This document shows, one piece after another, positions 44,031 to 55,030 of a stretch of DNA of 64,000 nucleotides (position 1 is its first letter; every line of letters starts with the position of its first letter). This DNA comes from Lucinisca nassula (Eukaryota; Mollusca; Bivalvia; Lucinida; Lucinidae): positions 219,933,234-219,997,233 of the forward strand of contig OY757010.1 in the NCBI GenBank assembly GCA_963580285.1, read 5' to 3'. The translations under genes were made by a program, and so were the position numbers. The notes under the pieces were generated by a model, which made no database searches, was not told where the DNA came from, and was given only the letters and a program-made list of their open reading frames with translations.

Positions 44031-44455
44031 GATCTTACATGAGTGCTCATGTATTATTGAATTTATTAAACGAGTTGAGGAAAAAGGATAAAATGCGAGG
44101 CTTCGCCGAGCATTTTATCCCTTTTCCTCAACGAATTTAATAAATTCGAAGCCTCGCATTTTATCCTTTTTCCTCAACTCGTTTAATAAATTCAGTAATA
44201 CTTGGGCACGAATGCAAGATTCTATTTATCATATGACATTTAAAACGTATTTAATTCACTATTTTTGTACGAAAATGTCAATATTCCGCCATTAGTAAAC
44301 GCGACGTCGTGAAGGTCGCCATACATGTAACGTTACGGAACGTATGTAACTAATTTGCATATTTAATCCACTAGTGGATTATCGAAAATAATACATGGCG
44401 TTATTACACTCTCAGACGCGACGTCATATGATAAAAAATATTAAAGCACTGACAA
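44031..44455. mobile_element. R element
   Basis: A nested palindrome of cctcaactcgtttaataaat, ggataaaatgcgaggctt and their complements, followed by tttatcatatgacattta and a region ending cagacgcgacgtcatatgat. It matches 52190-52850 in reverse. Confidence 0.7.
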
Positions 44456-44765
44456 CACTGGTGTGTCGACTGTCTCTGAGTTTAGGCTGGGAAAATGGCC
44501 CTTGACAGAGACTTGGACTGTTTCGTTCAACCCTTAAATTCCTCAACTGTATGCAAAAAGTGAAGACCCTGATCAGATGCCGCAGATCAAGGCGTTTGAT
44601 CCGAGTCTACATTGTTTGCCAAATCCAACACATGATTCCAGTCCAGATTCTATAGATGAAACTATCAGGCAACACTCAACACGTCGATAAGAATAGCGCG
44701 ATTGTTTTCTAGGAATAACCGTTAGCTGGATTTCCTATAAATTAGTGATAGTCACGTGGAGATCA

Positions 44766-45010
44766 GGGGCCAGTTGTTCAAAACTAACGACGTCGTTAGT
44801 TAACGTATTGTTAAAACTTTGATCATTAAATATGACAAATATGCTGAATTCTTTTGCTGAAAAAATGTGAGCAGCTTTTGCGGACGCAAAAGCTGCTCAC
44901 ATTTTTTTCAGCAAAATACCAACATTTACGATATTGTACTTGCTAGAAGAGTTAACAATATGACCACTAACGAGCTCGTTAAGCTAACGATGCTTTGAAC
45001 AACTGGCCCC
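44766..45010. mobile_element. MITE with ggggccagttgttcaaa termini
   Basis: Termini ggggccagttgttcaaa / ttgaacaactggcccc pair, inner cgtcgttagttaacg and cgagctcgttaagctaacg pair next, and the centre is the hairpin atgtgagcagcttttgcg/cgcaaaagctgctcacat. Confidence 0.85.
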
Positions 45011-45349
45011 AGAACTGAAGAGCTTCTTACTTAGTAACTTTGAACAATTGACTAAAAAAGCTTTTCCGGAGACGGGAGTGGGGGGTAAACTTTGTAGTTT
45101 ATAAAATTTAGTCATCGCCCTCAAATCCATATCAGTCTGTGAACTTGGACTGTCAGGGAGCAGCCTTCCCAATCTTCCGAAAGAATAAGGTTGTCAGCCT
45201 TAAAAATCCCTATTCAGACCGCATTAGAGACTATTCTAAAAGTGGTGTTTAAAAAATTTTCAAACAGTGTCAAAGGAATTCTTGAGCTGTAGTAAACACA
45301 AAGAAAGATAAACTGAAACCTAAATAAGCTTTCAAATAAGCTTACAGAA

Positions 45350-45672
45350 GTAAGGGCGAGGATTGTGGCCACGTAAAATCGATTTAAGCCCCCCCAGTGG
45401 GTTCGTTTCCGCTGACCGTTCCAAGGCGGTTCTTCTGTCGCAGTTTATTTTGTTATGGTTTGTCTTTGGGTGTTTGTGCCGCTTATGCTATTTTATTTTT
45501 GATAGCCTATTGGCCACTTTGTGGGAAAGTAACTCTCCTTTTGGCTTTCCGCTGTTGGTGCTTCCATTAGGGTCTGTTGTTTCATGTTTGTGTGTCTTTC
45601 CCTTTTGGTGTCTCTGATGGGAGCTGTGGGTTGATTGTATCGATTCCTGATCATTGCCTCCACTTCTATTTT
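45350..45672 (+). mobile_element. U fragment
   Basis: Sense copy starting at acagaagtaagggcgagg and ending cacttctatttttc. Confidence 0.78.
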
Positions 45673-46383
45673 TCAACCCATTTTCACACAGCGTCTCATG
45701 GCCAACATTGTAGACCCATGTCATTCAGTGGCGTCTGATCTTGGTCTATATTGTTTGCTTCAAGTATATATATTTTTTGTATACTACTTGACGCCTCTGT
45801 AATTGGAAAAAGGCCGCTCGAAACTTATAAGGTAAAAGAGTCAAATGTTATATATGGCAGTCCTAATTCCTGCCATTCAGGATAGCGGAATTTCAGGGTA
45901 ACAGACAGCGATGATTGAGCCCTCTTTTTTTAAAGACCTCGACTCATTTATTTGATCCCGCAGTTAAACCATATGATGACAACGAAACTTCCACCTTATA
46001 ATAAGTTTGGAGTGGTCAATTTCATTTAATGGGGTTTCAGGGTTTTTTATGGTAAGTTTTACAAAAATATCCATACTTTAAACAATGGGTGGAGCCCCAG
46101 ATAAGGGTTCTACACTACTTCAAGTCTGTTTGCCGATGAGCCCTAAGCAACATATATAAATTATCTTAGATAAATTGATATCTGGTATTATGAAAAAAAA
46201 AATCTTTAGGTATTTAAGGAGGAGTTCGGGTAGTCCATTGTAATCGAGCTATGGGTGACCGAGTCAAGAACAATATGTAGTTTTGCTTATAACGACAATA
46301 TCAGTTTCTTCTTTTTGTAACATATTAAAATAAATATAGAAAAGAAAGAAATGCCTAGGAAAAACCATCGTCAAAGATTACAG
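45673..46383. other. Intronic, no feature recognised
   Basis: Unassigned apart from a weak Q-like block near 45725-45760. Confidence 0.4.
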
Positions 46384-46669
46384 CATCACGTGAACATGTC
46401 CGTGAAATGAACAGCCCCCCCCCCCTAAACCCCAGTTTATATAGAGAAAACTGGGATTAAGTGGGGTGAACACTATTTTTCTTATTTCGGCTCCTAAACA
46501 TAGATTGTGGGTACTCGTTAGAACCGCCTCAATGAGGCGGTTCTAACGAGCACCCACAACCTTTGTTTGCAGTATAAATAAGAAAAGTATCATGGATTTT
46601 CTTCAGAATGGTAGCCATTTTGGAGATGCGAAAAATGCACTATGTCGCACGGGAGTGTTATCGTAACGG
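46384..46669. mobile_element. H2 hairpin MITE (reversed)
   Basis: Complete, stem at 46517-46551, loop caat. A C-run of nine sits in the left arm. Confidence 0.85.
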
Positions 46670-46937
46670 CCTACCACTAAGAGGAAGAGTAACTAACGAT
46701 GAAGAAAACAAGACAGGAACTAAACGAACCACAAACAAACATACTCAAGCCTATTAACCGCCAAATTATGCCGCGCCAGCTTTAAAAGTGGCGTGATACT
46801 GGTGTCCCGTTTTCCGTCCGTTTATTCCGTGGTCCGTTCGTAAAGACACCAACATTTGCGACCGACAACTCTAACCGCCACCCAAATGTTCAAGTCTAAA
46901 GTAGCGCGATATAGCTTTCGGCGAGATTCTTCTTTTC

Positions 46938-47162
46938 TATGTTTTTGTTTGCTTTGGTGTTTAACGTTCCCGTCAGCACTGTATAGGTCATTTTGGAGAC
47001 GCTGCTTCCAATTGTGTGGGGCTTTTACCCGACATCGAGATGAAATGACATCTCAAGCCCTGTCGCCCAATAAAACCAATAGGGTTTATAAGTATGGACG
47101 GTCAAACTCGCGTGGAAGCATCAAACAGTCCATCTATTTCTTCAAGCCCCGATGGGCGGGCG
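46938..47162 (-). mobile_element. M SINE-like repeat with internal deletion
   Basis: The cggacttagatcct and accagtactcg blocks are deleted. Ends 45 bp before exon H. Confidence 0.8.
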
Positions 47163-47206
47163 CCAACTTCTTTTCTATGTCATACAATACTCTCCTTAAT
47201 TTTCAG

Positions 47207-47334
47207 GTTCACCTATGTGAAGCTCTTGGAGTACCGGATTGTTTAGATGAACATTTCCTTGTTAATAGAAGAGCGTCTGGGCCTACTCTTGTAGCTGTGA
47301 AAATATTGAGAAAGAATGCCGACGACAGAGCAAG
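47207..47334 (+). CDS. Ddr: DDR exon H: kinase N-lobe with catalytic lysine
   Basis: From aattttcag to ag|gtaaga, phase 0 in and phase 2 out. VHLCEAL completes the glycine-loop strand; an insert CLDEHFLVNRRASG of the type DDR kinases carry follows; TLVAVKILRKNADD holds the strand-3 lysine that anchors ATP phosphates. An M-family SINE-like repeat ends about 45 bp upstream of the exon. Confidence 0.93.
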
Positions 47335-47595
47335 GTAAGAATAAAACATCATTTGACAAAATAAGCAATTAAATACAGAATCAGACAACCCTATGTCATT
47401 GTTTTGTTTTTGCAATGGTGTTCTATACTATTTTTGTCTGATATTGCATGTGAATGATGTAATGAGCAAGAATTACAAACAAGTTTGTTTATATTGAATC
47501 CGTTAATTATTCAACCAGGGTAAACTTATTCAGTAATAATGACGGTTCGCCTACGTTTTGCCAGTCTGATATTGATTATAACTTCGTCCTCATCC

Positions 47596-47820
47596 TGCTG
47601 TTAACCACAATCCCTCTCTTTACAAACAGTGTAGATCAAGACAGAAGCCATCTGATCAGTATCTACACTGTGTAGATCCAGACCAGATGGCTTCTGAAGT
47701 CATCTGATCAGGATATAGAATGTCATCGAGTTTTCAAATTCAAATGAACTGAATATATCAAGTAATTTCATTGGCTGATAGTCAGAAACACGCAAAATTT
47801 ATTATTCAGCAGAGGGTTAA
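47596..47820. mobile_element. K MITE, rearranged
   Basis: The hairpin half (gtagatc ... gccatctgatcag) is present twice (47630-47675 and 47676-47715). Confidence 0.65.
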
Positions 47821-47873
47821 GTTCTGTTGACAATAATGGACAAGTCAATACTTAAAGACACGGGAATTTATTT

Positions 47874-48082
47874 AAGGCGTCTCTTGCCTGATACCTCCAG
47901 TTGACCCATCTCATGAGCTACGTCGGTCGGTGTGTGCTCGGAGGGGGATGTGCTGTGTTAGCCGGGTCTTGTCCATCATCCGTTTCAGTTTTAAAACTTT
48001 GGGGTTGAGACACGCTGATGAAGATTAAATATCGGAAAGTCCACTGTGTCACTAAATTTGGTATAGTTACGCCTTAATTAAG
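47874..48082. repeat. ~209 bp dispersed repeat, copy 2 of 2
   Basis: Partner of 1547-1755. Confidence 0.75.
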
Positions 48083-48259
48083 AAAGACGACTGAAAGAGC
48101 TAAATGTCAGATGTGTTATAAAAACATAAAATGATGTTACCCTTGAAAAAGTACCATCAAACAGTCATCGACAAAAGTATAGAATCAACACGGATCGAAA
48201 CAGCACGTACTATAGCAAACCGCAACATAACCATTTCGAACCGAGATCAGTAACTATAT

Positions 48260-48440
48260 AAGTATGTAACATAAAGGCCAGTCCGTGCTACGAATATCCA
48301 TGTAAACTATATATGATGAAATTGGGTTTTCTTGGGTAAACATTACTTTTCTCAGTTGTGCTCACAAGCATAGTGTGGATACTCTTAAAAAGTGCTCGGA
48401 CGAGTAGCCACAATCTATGTTTCGAAAAGAAATATGGAAA
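48260..48440. mobile_element. Eroded H-type MITE
   Basis: Keeps ttgggttttcttgggtaaac and outer core arms (gcatagtgtggatactct / cgagtagccacaatctatg); the stem tip is lost. Confidence 0.5.
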
Positions 48441-48579
48441 CTATCACGAAACGGCCGACAGTTGAGCACGATACATATTACACATACGTTATGGGTGGTA
48501 AATTGATAGTAATTCACTTCTTCTTCTGAATTTGTCGGAATTAATGAAATAAGATGGGGTGGAATTCGATTTTTTACAG

Positions 48580-48774
48580 GGCGGACTTCCATCGAGAGAT
48601 GAAGGTGATGTCGATGTTGAAGGACCGTAACATTGTGCGAGTGTTGGGAGTTTGTACCCGGGAGGAGCCTCTGTGTATGATTGTCGAGTACATGAGATAC
48701 GGTGATTTGAACCAGTTCCTAATGGACCATGTACCCGAGGGTGGACATCCTCCTGCGAATGCCAAAGTTTTGAG
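48580..48774 (+). CDS. Ddr: DDR exon I: kinase helix C and hinge
   Basis: From ttttttacag to ag|gtaagc, phase 2 at both ends. [20 protein letters not shown] is helix C with the glutamate that pairs with the catalytic lysine; [20 protein letters not shown] spans strands 4-5 and the hinge; [10 protein letters not shown] is the helix-D signature characteristic of DDR and the related Trk group. A reversed Q MITE follows about 85 bp downstream. Confidence 0.94.
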
Positions 48775-48858
48775 GTAAGCCATTTAAAAATACGCGATTC
48801 TACATACAATAAAACACAGATAATATGTTCTATGAAAGAGTTATCCTGTCAATCATGT

Positions 48859-49080
48859 TTAACCCATTTTGTACCCAAAATGGGTAGTTTGCAAATAGTA
48901 CAGGCCCAGATCAGACGCCGCATTCTGTGGCGTCTGATCAGGGCCTACACTGTTTGCAAAATGTTCAGCCTGTTGCCCAATATATTTTGAAGAAAACACA
49001 ACCTGACACCCCTAAATTTTGAAATGCACTCCTGCCATATATAAGGAGGAAGATTCCATTTGGTACAAAAAGGGTGTAAA
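48859..49080. mobile_element. Q MITE (reversed)
   Basis: Complete; stem cagacgccgcattct/gtggcgtctg at 48912-48938; ends 85 bp after exon I at the near side. Confidence 0.8.
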
Positions 49081-49377
49081 AGCCAGTCAGCTGAAGGAGG
49101 CGCATGCGACCAGCGAAGATTCTGTTAGACTGTGCGGATGCGCAGGCAGAATTGAGTTTTTGCTGGGTGCACAATTCGTATTGTATATTTGCCCTTTTCT
49201 GCTCGAAGCATACTCCAGGCAGTGATGACGGGCGACCAGCCATAAACTCTTCCTGTTGCATTGTATACCTAAGCATCATATGCTAAGGTATTTTGTAAGA
49301 TGGTGACAATACAAACTTTATTATGCGACACCTCATCATGCGCTCACGCAAACGTTTATAAATGCAGTTTGTTTAAG

Positions 49378-49677
49378 AAATAGATCAGCTCTAACTGTGA
49401 TTTGTTGAGTAATAAATCACAGTTTGGACGTCAGTTGTAAAGTTGATCAAATCAGGTAGATCAGCTCTAACTGTGATTTGTTGAGTAATAAATCACAGTT
49501 TGTCGGTCAGTTGTAAGTAGTCAAATCACGCGCGCTACTAATAAATCACAGTTTGGACGTCAGTTGTAAAGTAGATCAAATCACGTGCGCGTAGCGCGCG
49601 TGATTTTACTACTTACAACTGACCGACAAACTGTGATTTATTGCTCAACAAATCACAAACTAGTGCTGATCTATTTC
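49378..49677. mobile_element. Complex foldback with internal duplications
   Basis: Ends aaatagatcagc / gctgatctattt. The left arm contains ctgtgatttgttgagtaata and aaatcacagtttggacgtca two to three times, while the right arm has one complement, so several alternative hairpins are possible; the centre is cacgtgcgcgtagcgcgcgtg. Confidence 0.8.
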
Positions 49678-50464
49678 AATTCTTACAGGCTAAAAATTGG
49701 CAATAATGCTGTTGTTTCCTTCAAAATCTCACAACTTTTCGCCATTGTTAGAAGAAATCCCGCTGAAAATATCGACTGAAACACATACATTTATATCCTA
49801 TTCTAACGTTTTCGATGCGAGAATTTGACGTTACACCGTCTAACGTCAAGGAAATCGACACGTGACGTCATAAATTGGCGGTTTTCAATGACGTCATTCT
49901 TCACGCTCTTCCTTGCCGTGATTTGTTGTAGGATAAAACACATTTATTTTCCATTGCCTATATCGACGCACTGTGTTAGAATCACATTTATGATATTGGA
50001 TAGTAATAACTTTTGTCAACGAATGAGGCTTTAACCATTAATACTTTCGTCTCTGAAGTTATTCCATCAAATAATCAGCGCCTTCGAAGACATAGACTAA
50101 TCGCTTTGTAACAAAATGCAGATTATTAAAACGAAATTGTCATACGCATCAGCTTTTAAGATCAATAATTGCTGTATAATACCTTTGGATTGTGGATGCA
50201 AATAAGATTTTGTCATACGTTTTGAAGATGCAGCTTATTTGGCTAACACACCCAAATACTCTGTAGACCTCACGTCGGTCACGAAGAAACCAATCAAACG
50301 CGAGTCGAGAATAGTCTTCATTATAGGGCACATATTTAACCATTTTCATGATGCTTTAGCACTTCGCCGTTAAACATATGACGTAGGTAATCTAAGAATC
50401 AATTATAAGAAACAGGCATATCTGTACTTTTGTGCATATTTCTGAATACAGCCTTTCATGTGGC
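49678..50464. other. Intronic, no feature recognised
   Basis: Unassigned sequence. Confidence 0.4.
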
Positions 50465-50708
50465 AGGTATGGTCACATGTGCATTTTTTTTTCATCTCCA
50501 AAACAGCGACTTTTCCGGTGAAAATCCGTAATATTTTTCTTATTTGTACCGCAAACATAGTTTGTGGGTGCTCGTTAGAATCGCCTCATGGAGGCGATTC
50601 TAACGAGTACCCACGGCCTATGTCTTGGAGCAGAAATAATGTATACCCCCCATAAACTACAGTTTTCTCTTTTGGGGGTGTTCATTTCACGGACATGTTC
50701 ACATGATG
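50465..50708. mobile_element. H2 hairpin MITE with covarying stem
   Basis: Stem gttagaatcgcctc / gaggcgattctaac: the C-to-T change on the left is matched by G-to-A on the right. Confidence 0.85.
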
Positions 50709-50891
50709 AGCATTTTTTTTGTTGTTAAACTTAACATGATTTAAACCGCTGGTACACACTGAGCTTTTACACTCTAATGTGGTAGACAAAAATATCAGCT
50801 TACTGAAGTGAGATTCTTGTCCAATAATTGAGAAATTCTCATCGTATGTTTTTCGAGTATGTAATATGCACGTATTTTCTCTCTTTTCCAG

Positions 50892-51126
50892 TTATGGTTG
50901 CCAAATCTACATGGCGTGTCAGATAGCCTCTGGCATGAAATATCTAGAATCACTGAATATGGTGCATCGAGACCTGGCCACACGGAACTGTCTTGTGGGC
51001 ACCTACTGTACAATAAAGATCTCAGATTTCGGCATGAGTCGGAGTCTCTATAGCGCCGACTATTACAGGATAGAGGGCCGAGCTGTCTTGCCGATACGGT
51101 GGATGGCCTGGGAATCCATCCTTCTG
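50892..51126 (+). CDS. Ddr: DDR exon J: catalytic and activation loops
   Basis: From ctcttttccag to ctg|gtaatt, phase 2 in and phase 0 out. [14 protein letters not shown] is the catalytic loop of a tyrosine kinase (HRDLATRN), [20 protein letters not shown] the magnesium-binding DFG and the activation loop with three tyrosines, and [13 protein letters not shown] the P+1 loop. The [18 protein letters not shown] run is the clearest DDR fingerprint in the window. All catalytic residues are intact, so the kinase should be active. A poly-A/CAA tract follows in the intron from 51163. Confidence 0.97.
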
Positions 51127-51162
51127 GTAATTCACTGAACCATTCTGAAAGCAGAGGGTTTC

Positions 51163-51225
51163 TTAAAAAAAAAAACAACAAAAAAAAAAAAAAAAAAAAC
51201 AAACAAAAAAAAAACAACAACATAA
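51163..51225. repeat. A-rich (CAA)n tract after exon J
   Basis: About 60 bp of A and CAA runs beginning 36 bp behind the donor. Confidence 0.9.
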
Positions 51226-51424
51226 AAACATAACAATATCACATAAACCTCACAAATTCTAATGAAAATATTAAGCGACACCAATGAAACCAAATATGAA
51301 TGAAAAAGTAAAATACATTAAAGTTGTCAAGTGGTATTCTATGGACTCTTGTATACTTCCATTTGCTGTTTTTTTCCAAGTAAGGATAAACGGATTCTAT
51401 ATGAAGTATTCATACTTGTTATGT

Positions 51425-51702
51425 TCATGACAGACAAGTCCGTGAAATAAAGAACCCCCTAAACCCGACTTTATATAGAAAAAACTGGGGTTTACGGGGG
51501 TATACATTATTTCTCTTATTTCTTCTCCAAGACATAGGTTGTGGGTACTCGTTAGAACCGCCTCAATGAGGCGGTTCTAACGAGCACCAACAACCTATGT
51601 TTGTAGTATACATATGAAAAATTCCACGGTTTTTCATCAGAAAAGTAGCCATTTTGGAGATGTGAAAAATGCACTATGTCGCATGGGTGTGTTATCGTAA
51701 TG
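51425..51702. mobile_element. H2 hairpin MITE (reversed)
   Basis: Complete; stem at 51551-51585; right end ggtgtgttatcgtaatg. Confidence 0.87.
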
Positions 51703-51789
51703 TTTACAAAATGAAGAACTGAAGAAAATATAAGCTTAAATGGATTGGTAATGCATGGGTTTTCCGTGTGGTGCAAAAACTGACCGAAC

Positions 51790-51985
51790 TTGAGTACTGG
51801 TAAACTGCTTAGAAGGTCTTAGTCTGCCCAGTAAAAGTGGTGCGAGTCAGACAGCTCCTGAAACCCTAGTGTTCTGGGCTTGAAATGTCATTTCATCGCA
51901 CTGTCGGTTAAAGTTTCCACGATATCGGAAGCAGCATCTCCAAAATGTCCTAAATAGTGTTGCCATGGATGTAAAACCTCAACAC
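51790..51985 (+). mobile_element. M SINE-like repeat, 5'-truncated and diverged
   Basis: Starts at gagtactggtaaactgctta; tail gatgtaaaacctcaacaca. Confidence 0.7.
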
Positions 51986-52013
51986 ATTAAAACCATATAT
52001 GTCTCCTCAGTTT

Positions 52014-52333
52014 ATGAAATACATGTACATGTTCCGAGACAGAGATGCCACAATTCGGTTTATCATATGACGTCGCGTCTGAGAATGCAATAACGCCATT
52101 TATCATATGACGTCGTTGATAAGCAGTGGATATCGTCGTGTAATAAAAATCGTATGACCACACGTGTAATAGCATGAAATACATGTACATGTTCCGAGAC
52201 AGAGATGCCACAATTCGGTTTATCATATGACGTCGCGTCTGAGAATGCAATAACGCCATTTATCATATGACGTCGTTGATAAGCAGTGGATATCGTCGTG
52301 TAATAAAAATCGTATGACCACACGTGTAATAAC
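52014..52333. repeat. 160 bp tandem duplication
   Basis: Two near-identical units (start tgaaatacatgtacatgttc at 52014 and 52174), each with two tttatcatatgacgtcg motifs. It is the distal part of an R element, duplicated. Confidence 0.9.
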
Positions 52334-52850
52334 ACTTTGGCGGGAATAAGTAACGTCATGACGTCTATGTCAACCATGCATTTTTGTGTGAACAATTGTC
52401 AATTTCAAGTTTAAAGTGGTCATATGATAAACAGAATCTTACACTCGGGGTCATTTCATATGAAATTTATGAAACTCGCCGAAGGCTCTTTTCATAAATT
52501 TCATATGAAATGACCATTCGTGTAAGATCCTTGTGTAATGCATTCGGTAATCATCTAGTGGATTTAATATGCAAACTAGTTAGATACGCCCTGTAACGTT
52601 ACGTGAACGACGTCTTAAACGCCATTTATTAATGGCGGAATATTGACATTTTTTATAAAATGTCCTGAATAAAATGCGTATTAAATGTCATATGATAAAT
52701 AGAATCTTGCATTCGTGCTCATGTATTATTGAATTTATTAAACGAGTTGAGGAAAAGGGATAAAATGCTCGGCTAAGCCTCGAATTTTATCCCTTTACCT
52801 CAACTTGGTTAATAAATTCAAAAATACATGAACAGTTATGTAAGATCTCT
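52190..52850. mobile_element. R element (reversed)
   Basis: Ends in the cctcaact.ggttaataaat palindrome. An extra hairpin of aaatttcatatgaaatgac type sits at 52445-52515. Confidence 0.65.
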
Positions 52851-52868
52851 ATAACAACGACATTTTCG

Positions 52869-53171
52869 GCCCCCGCCCATAGGGGCTTGAAGAAATATAT
52901 GGGCTGCATGATGCCTCCACGCAGAGCTGAATCCGGCCCGCACACTAGTACTGGTAAACCGCATAGAGGAACTAAGCCTGTCCAGGAACCGCGGTGCGAG
53001 GTGGACCGTCCATGCTAATAAACCCTATTGGTTTCAATGGGCGACAGGGCTTGAGATGTCATTTCATCTCAATGTCGGGTAAAAGTCCCACAAAATTGGA
53101 AGCAACGTCTCCAAAATGACCTTTACAGTGTTGACGGGGACGTTAAACCTCAAATCAAACAAACAAACAAA
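52869..53171 (+). mobile_element. M SINE-like repeat, full length
   Basis: Best sense copy: head gcccccgcccataggggctt, tail gacgttaaacctcaaatcaa then caaac repeats. Confidence 0.9.
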
Positions 53172-53905
53172 ACAACGACATTTTAAAGGTAATCTCGACA
53201 TAATAAATATGGTGTCAATGGTGTTCAAGCCATTGAAGTCCGACTGTATTAAGGGAAATGGGAACACTTCGCAGATTTTTCTGCCATTTTTCAAAGGCAG
53301 ACAACTTTCGGGGCTCCCTGTTTGCTTTTCTTTTAGCTGTGTTCAAACTAAAAAAAGGCTTACTCTTATTTGCTTTAAGAGTTGTCCCCTATTGACATGG
53401 GAGATAAAAATACTTTTGAAGGAGTTGCCTCCCCTGAAGGTGTATCTATTCCCCTTAAGAGAGTGCTACCTAATAACCATACAATTGATTATATAAATTG
53501 TTAGATGTATGCAATAATCTGCATGAACTTTTTTCCAATATAAATGTGAGAGTTTTAAAATTTTAAGTTGAGATTTTGGGTGCTCACAAGAATCCACTCG
53601 AAATAGACGCTTATTATGAGTTACCATGCGCTCTTTGTAATGAAAAAAAATGCATGCCTTCATAAAACCCACTTTTCTCAAGAAATGTGGGATTTCAAGG
53701 ATGATAGTCACACGGATTGGTAAACGCGAAGCCTGTGATTAAGCTTTCTTTAGGCATGTGCTTGAATATTCTGTATATTGCATACTATTTAACTTTATTA
53801 CAATCATTTTCTTTGAAAATATACCGTGCATGATCATATAGATTTCATGTCAGTCACAGTGTATAGGTGTTCCCTGTGGGCCTCGGCAAGCGACAAGGGG
53901 CAGTT
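53172..53905. other. Intronic, no gene
   Basis: 53205-53465 resembles the unassigned stretch at 21890-22160 (aagggaatgg..acattt, gcagatttttctgccattttt), so an old shared repeat is likely; the rest is unassigned. Confidence 0.45.
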
Positions 53906-53908
53906 CGA

Positions 53909-54150
53909 TAACACATCAGTGTCCTTAAATGGTGCCTTTTACATTTTTAGAACAAGCATTTTTCAGACGATAATTGCTGCTGATTTCCCTATTTCTTCTT
54001 GTTCAGACATAGATTGTTTGTGTTCGTTACAACTGCCAACTGTCTAGATTTTTGTACAAAGCTGAGAAAAATATGTAACACACTGCAAACTCTACCTTTC
54101 TCTACATAAAGTGGGGTTTAGAGGGATGTTCTTTACACTGCTTAACCTTA
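53909..54150. mobile_element. H3 hairpin MITE, eroded
   Basis: Left arm acacatcagtgtccttaaat matches 16824-17096; the core is reduced. Confidence 0.55.
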
Positions 54151-54680
54151 AGGTGTTCGAAAAGGGGCTATCAGTGAGGGTACATTTGAATTGGAACATA
54201 TACATAGATTTATAGTTCGCCAACAAATAGCTGGCAGTGACGTAGCTGACTATTTGAGCTATTTTACCGTTAGCCCCATAAGCTTGGCATTGTTCAGAAC
54301 AAAAACAAGACGTGACGTCACTGTCAACTATTCTTCGACGGACAGTAGTTGGAATGCAGTCATTCTCGATTGTTTATTGATCAACCTGAAATATCTGTAC
54401 AATTACGGTTGTCCGAAGATAAGTTGAAAGTGACGTCAGCGAATGTTTTTGTTATTAGGCATTGTCCACTTTTGTCAAATGGTAACGACGCTTCGGTAAT
54501 GATAATTATAACGGTATAGTCTGTCTTGCCAGCCAATGATGGGTATGATAATAATGACGTAGCAACCTGTCAAACCTACCTGTGGTGGTATACTCTTTTA
54601 CGTCACTGTCTACATTTCCTCCGACAACAGTACAAAACAAACGATCAAAGTACACACATAAGACTGATATAATGTTTCTT
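54151..54680. other. Last DDR intron, no feature recognised
   Basis: Several TGACGTCA-like words occur (54236, 54312, 54431), without evidence of function. Confidence 0.35.
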
Positions 54681-54688
54681 TTTTTTAG

Positions 54689-55030
54689 GGGAAATTTACG
54701 TGTAAGAGTGACGTCTGGTCTTTTGCTGTGACGTTATGGGAGATTCTTACATTCGCTAGAGAACAGCCGTTTGAAGGAATGACGGACGAACAAGTGATCG
54801 AAAATGCCGGACATTATTATAGAAATGACAATGAACAGATCTACCATTCCCACCCACCTATTGGTCCTAAGGAGATATATGACTTAATGATAGAGTGCTG
54901 GAATAGACAGGAGAGCGAGAGACCCTCATTTCGAGAGATTCATATGTTTTTGATGAGAAAGAATATGGGATACGATCCAAGGAAAGATAATTTAGAACAT
55001 GTAGGGATAGGGGATATATCTGTGTGCTAA
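54689..55030 (+). CDS. Ddr: DDR exon K: kinase C-lobe and stop
   Basis: Begins after ttttttttag in phase 0 with GKFTCKSDVWSFAVTLWEIL (helix F region) and runs through MTDEQVIENAGHYY, LMIECWNRQESERPSFREIH (kinase subdomain XI arginine) to the stop TAA at 55028-55030. The tail after the kinase is only about 20 residues (DPRKDNLEHVGIGDISVC), as short as in vertebrate DDRs. The sequence AATAAA overlaps the stop codon. Confidence 0.96.
   Translation, partial: GKFTCKSDVWSFAVTLWEILTFAREQPFEGMTDEQVIENAGHYYRNDNEQIYHSHPPIGPKEIYDLMIECWNRQESERPSFREIHMFLMRKNMGYDPRKDNLEHVGIGDISVC

Noticed and set aside
54230..54440. Cluster of TGACGTCA-like words as an enhancer
   Set aside because: Such words are common in this AT/CG-skewed repeat background and in R elements; nothing else supports a regulatory role.
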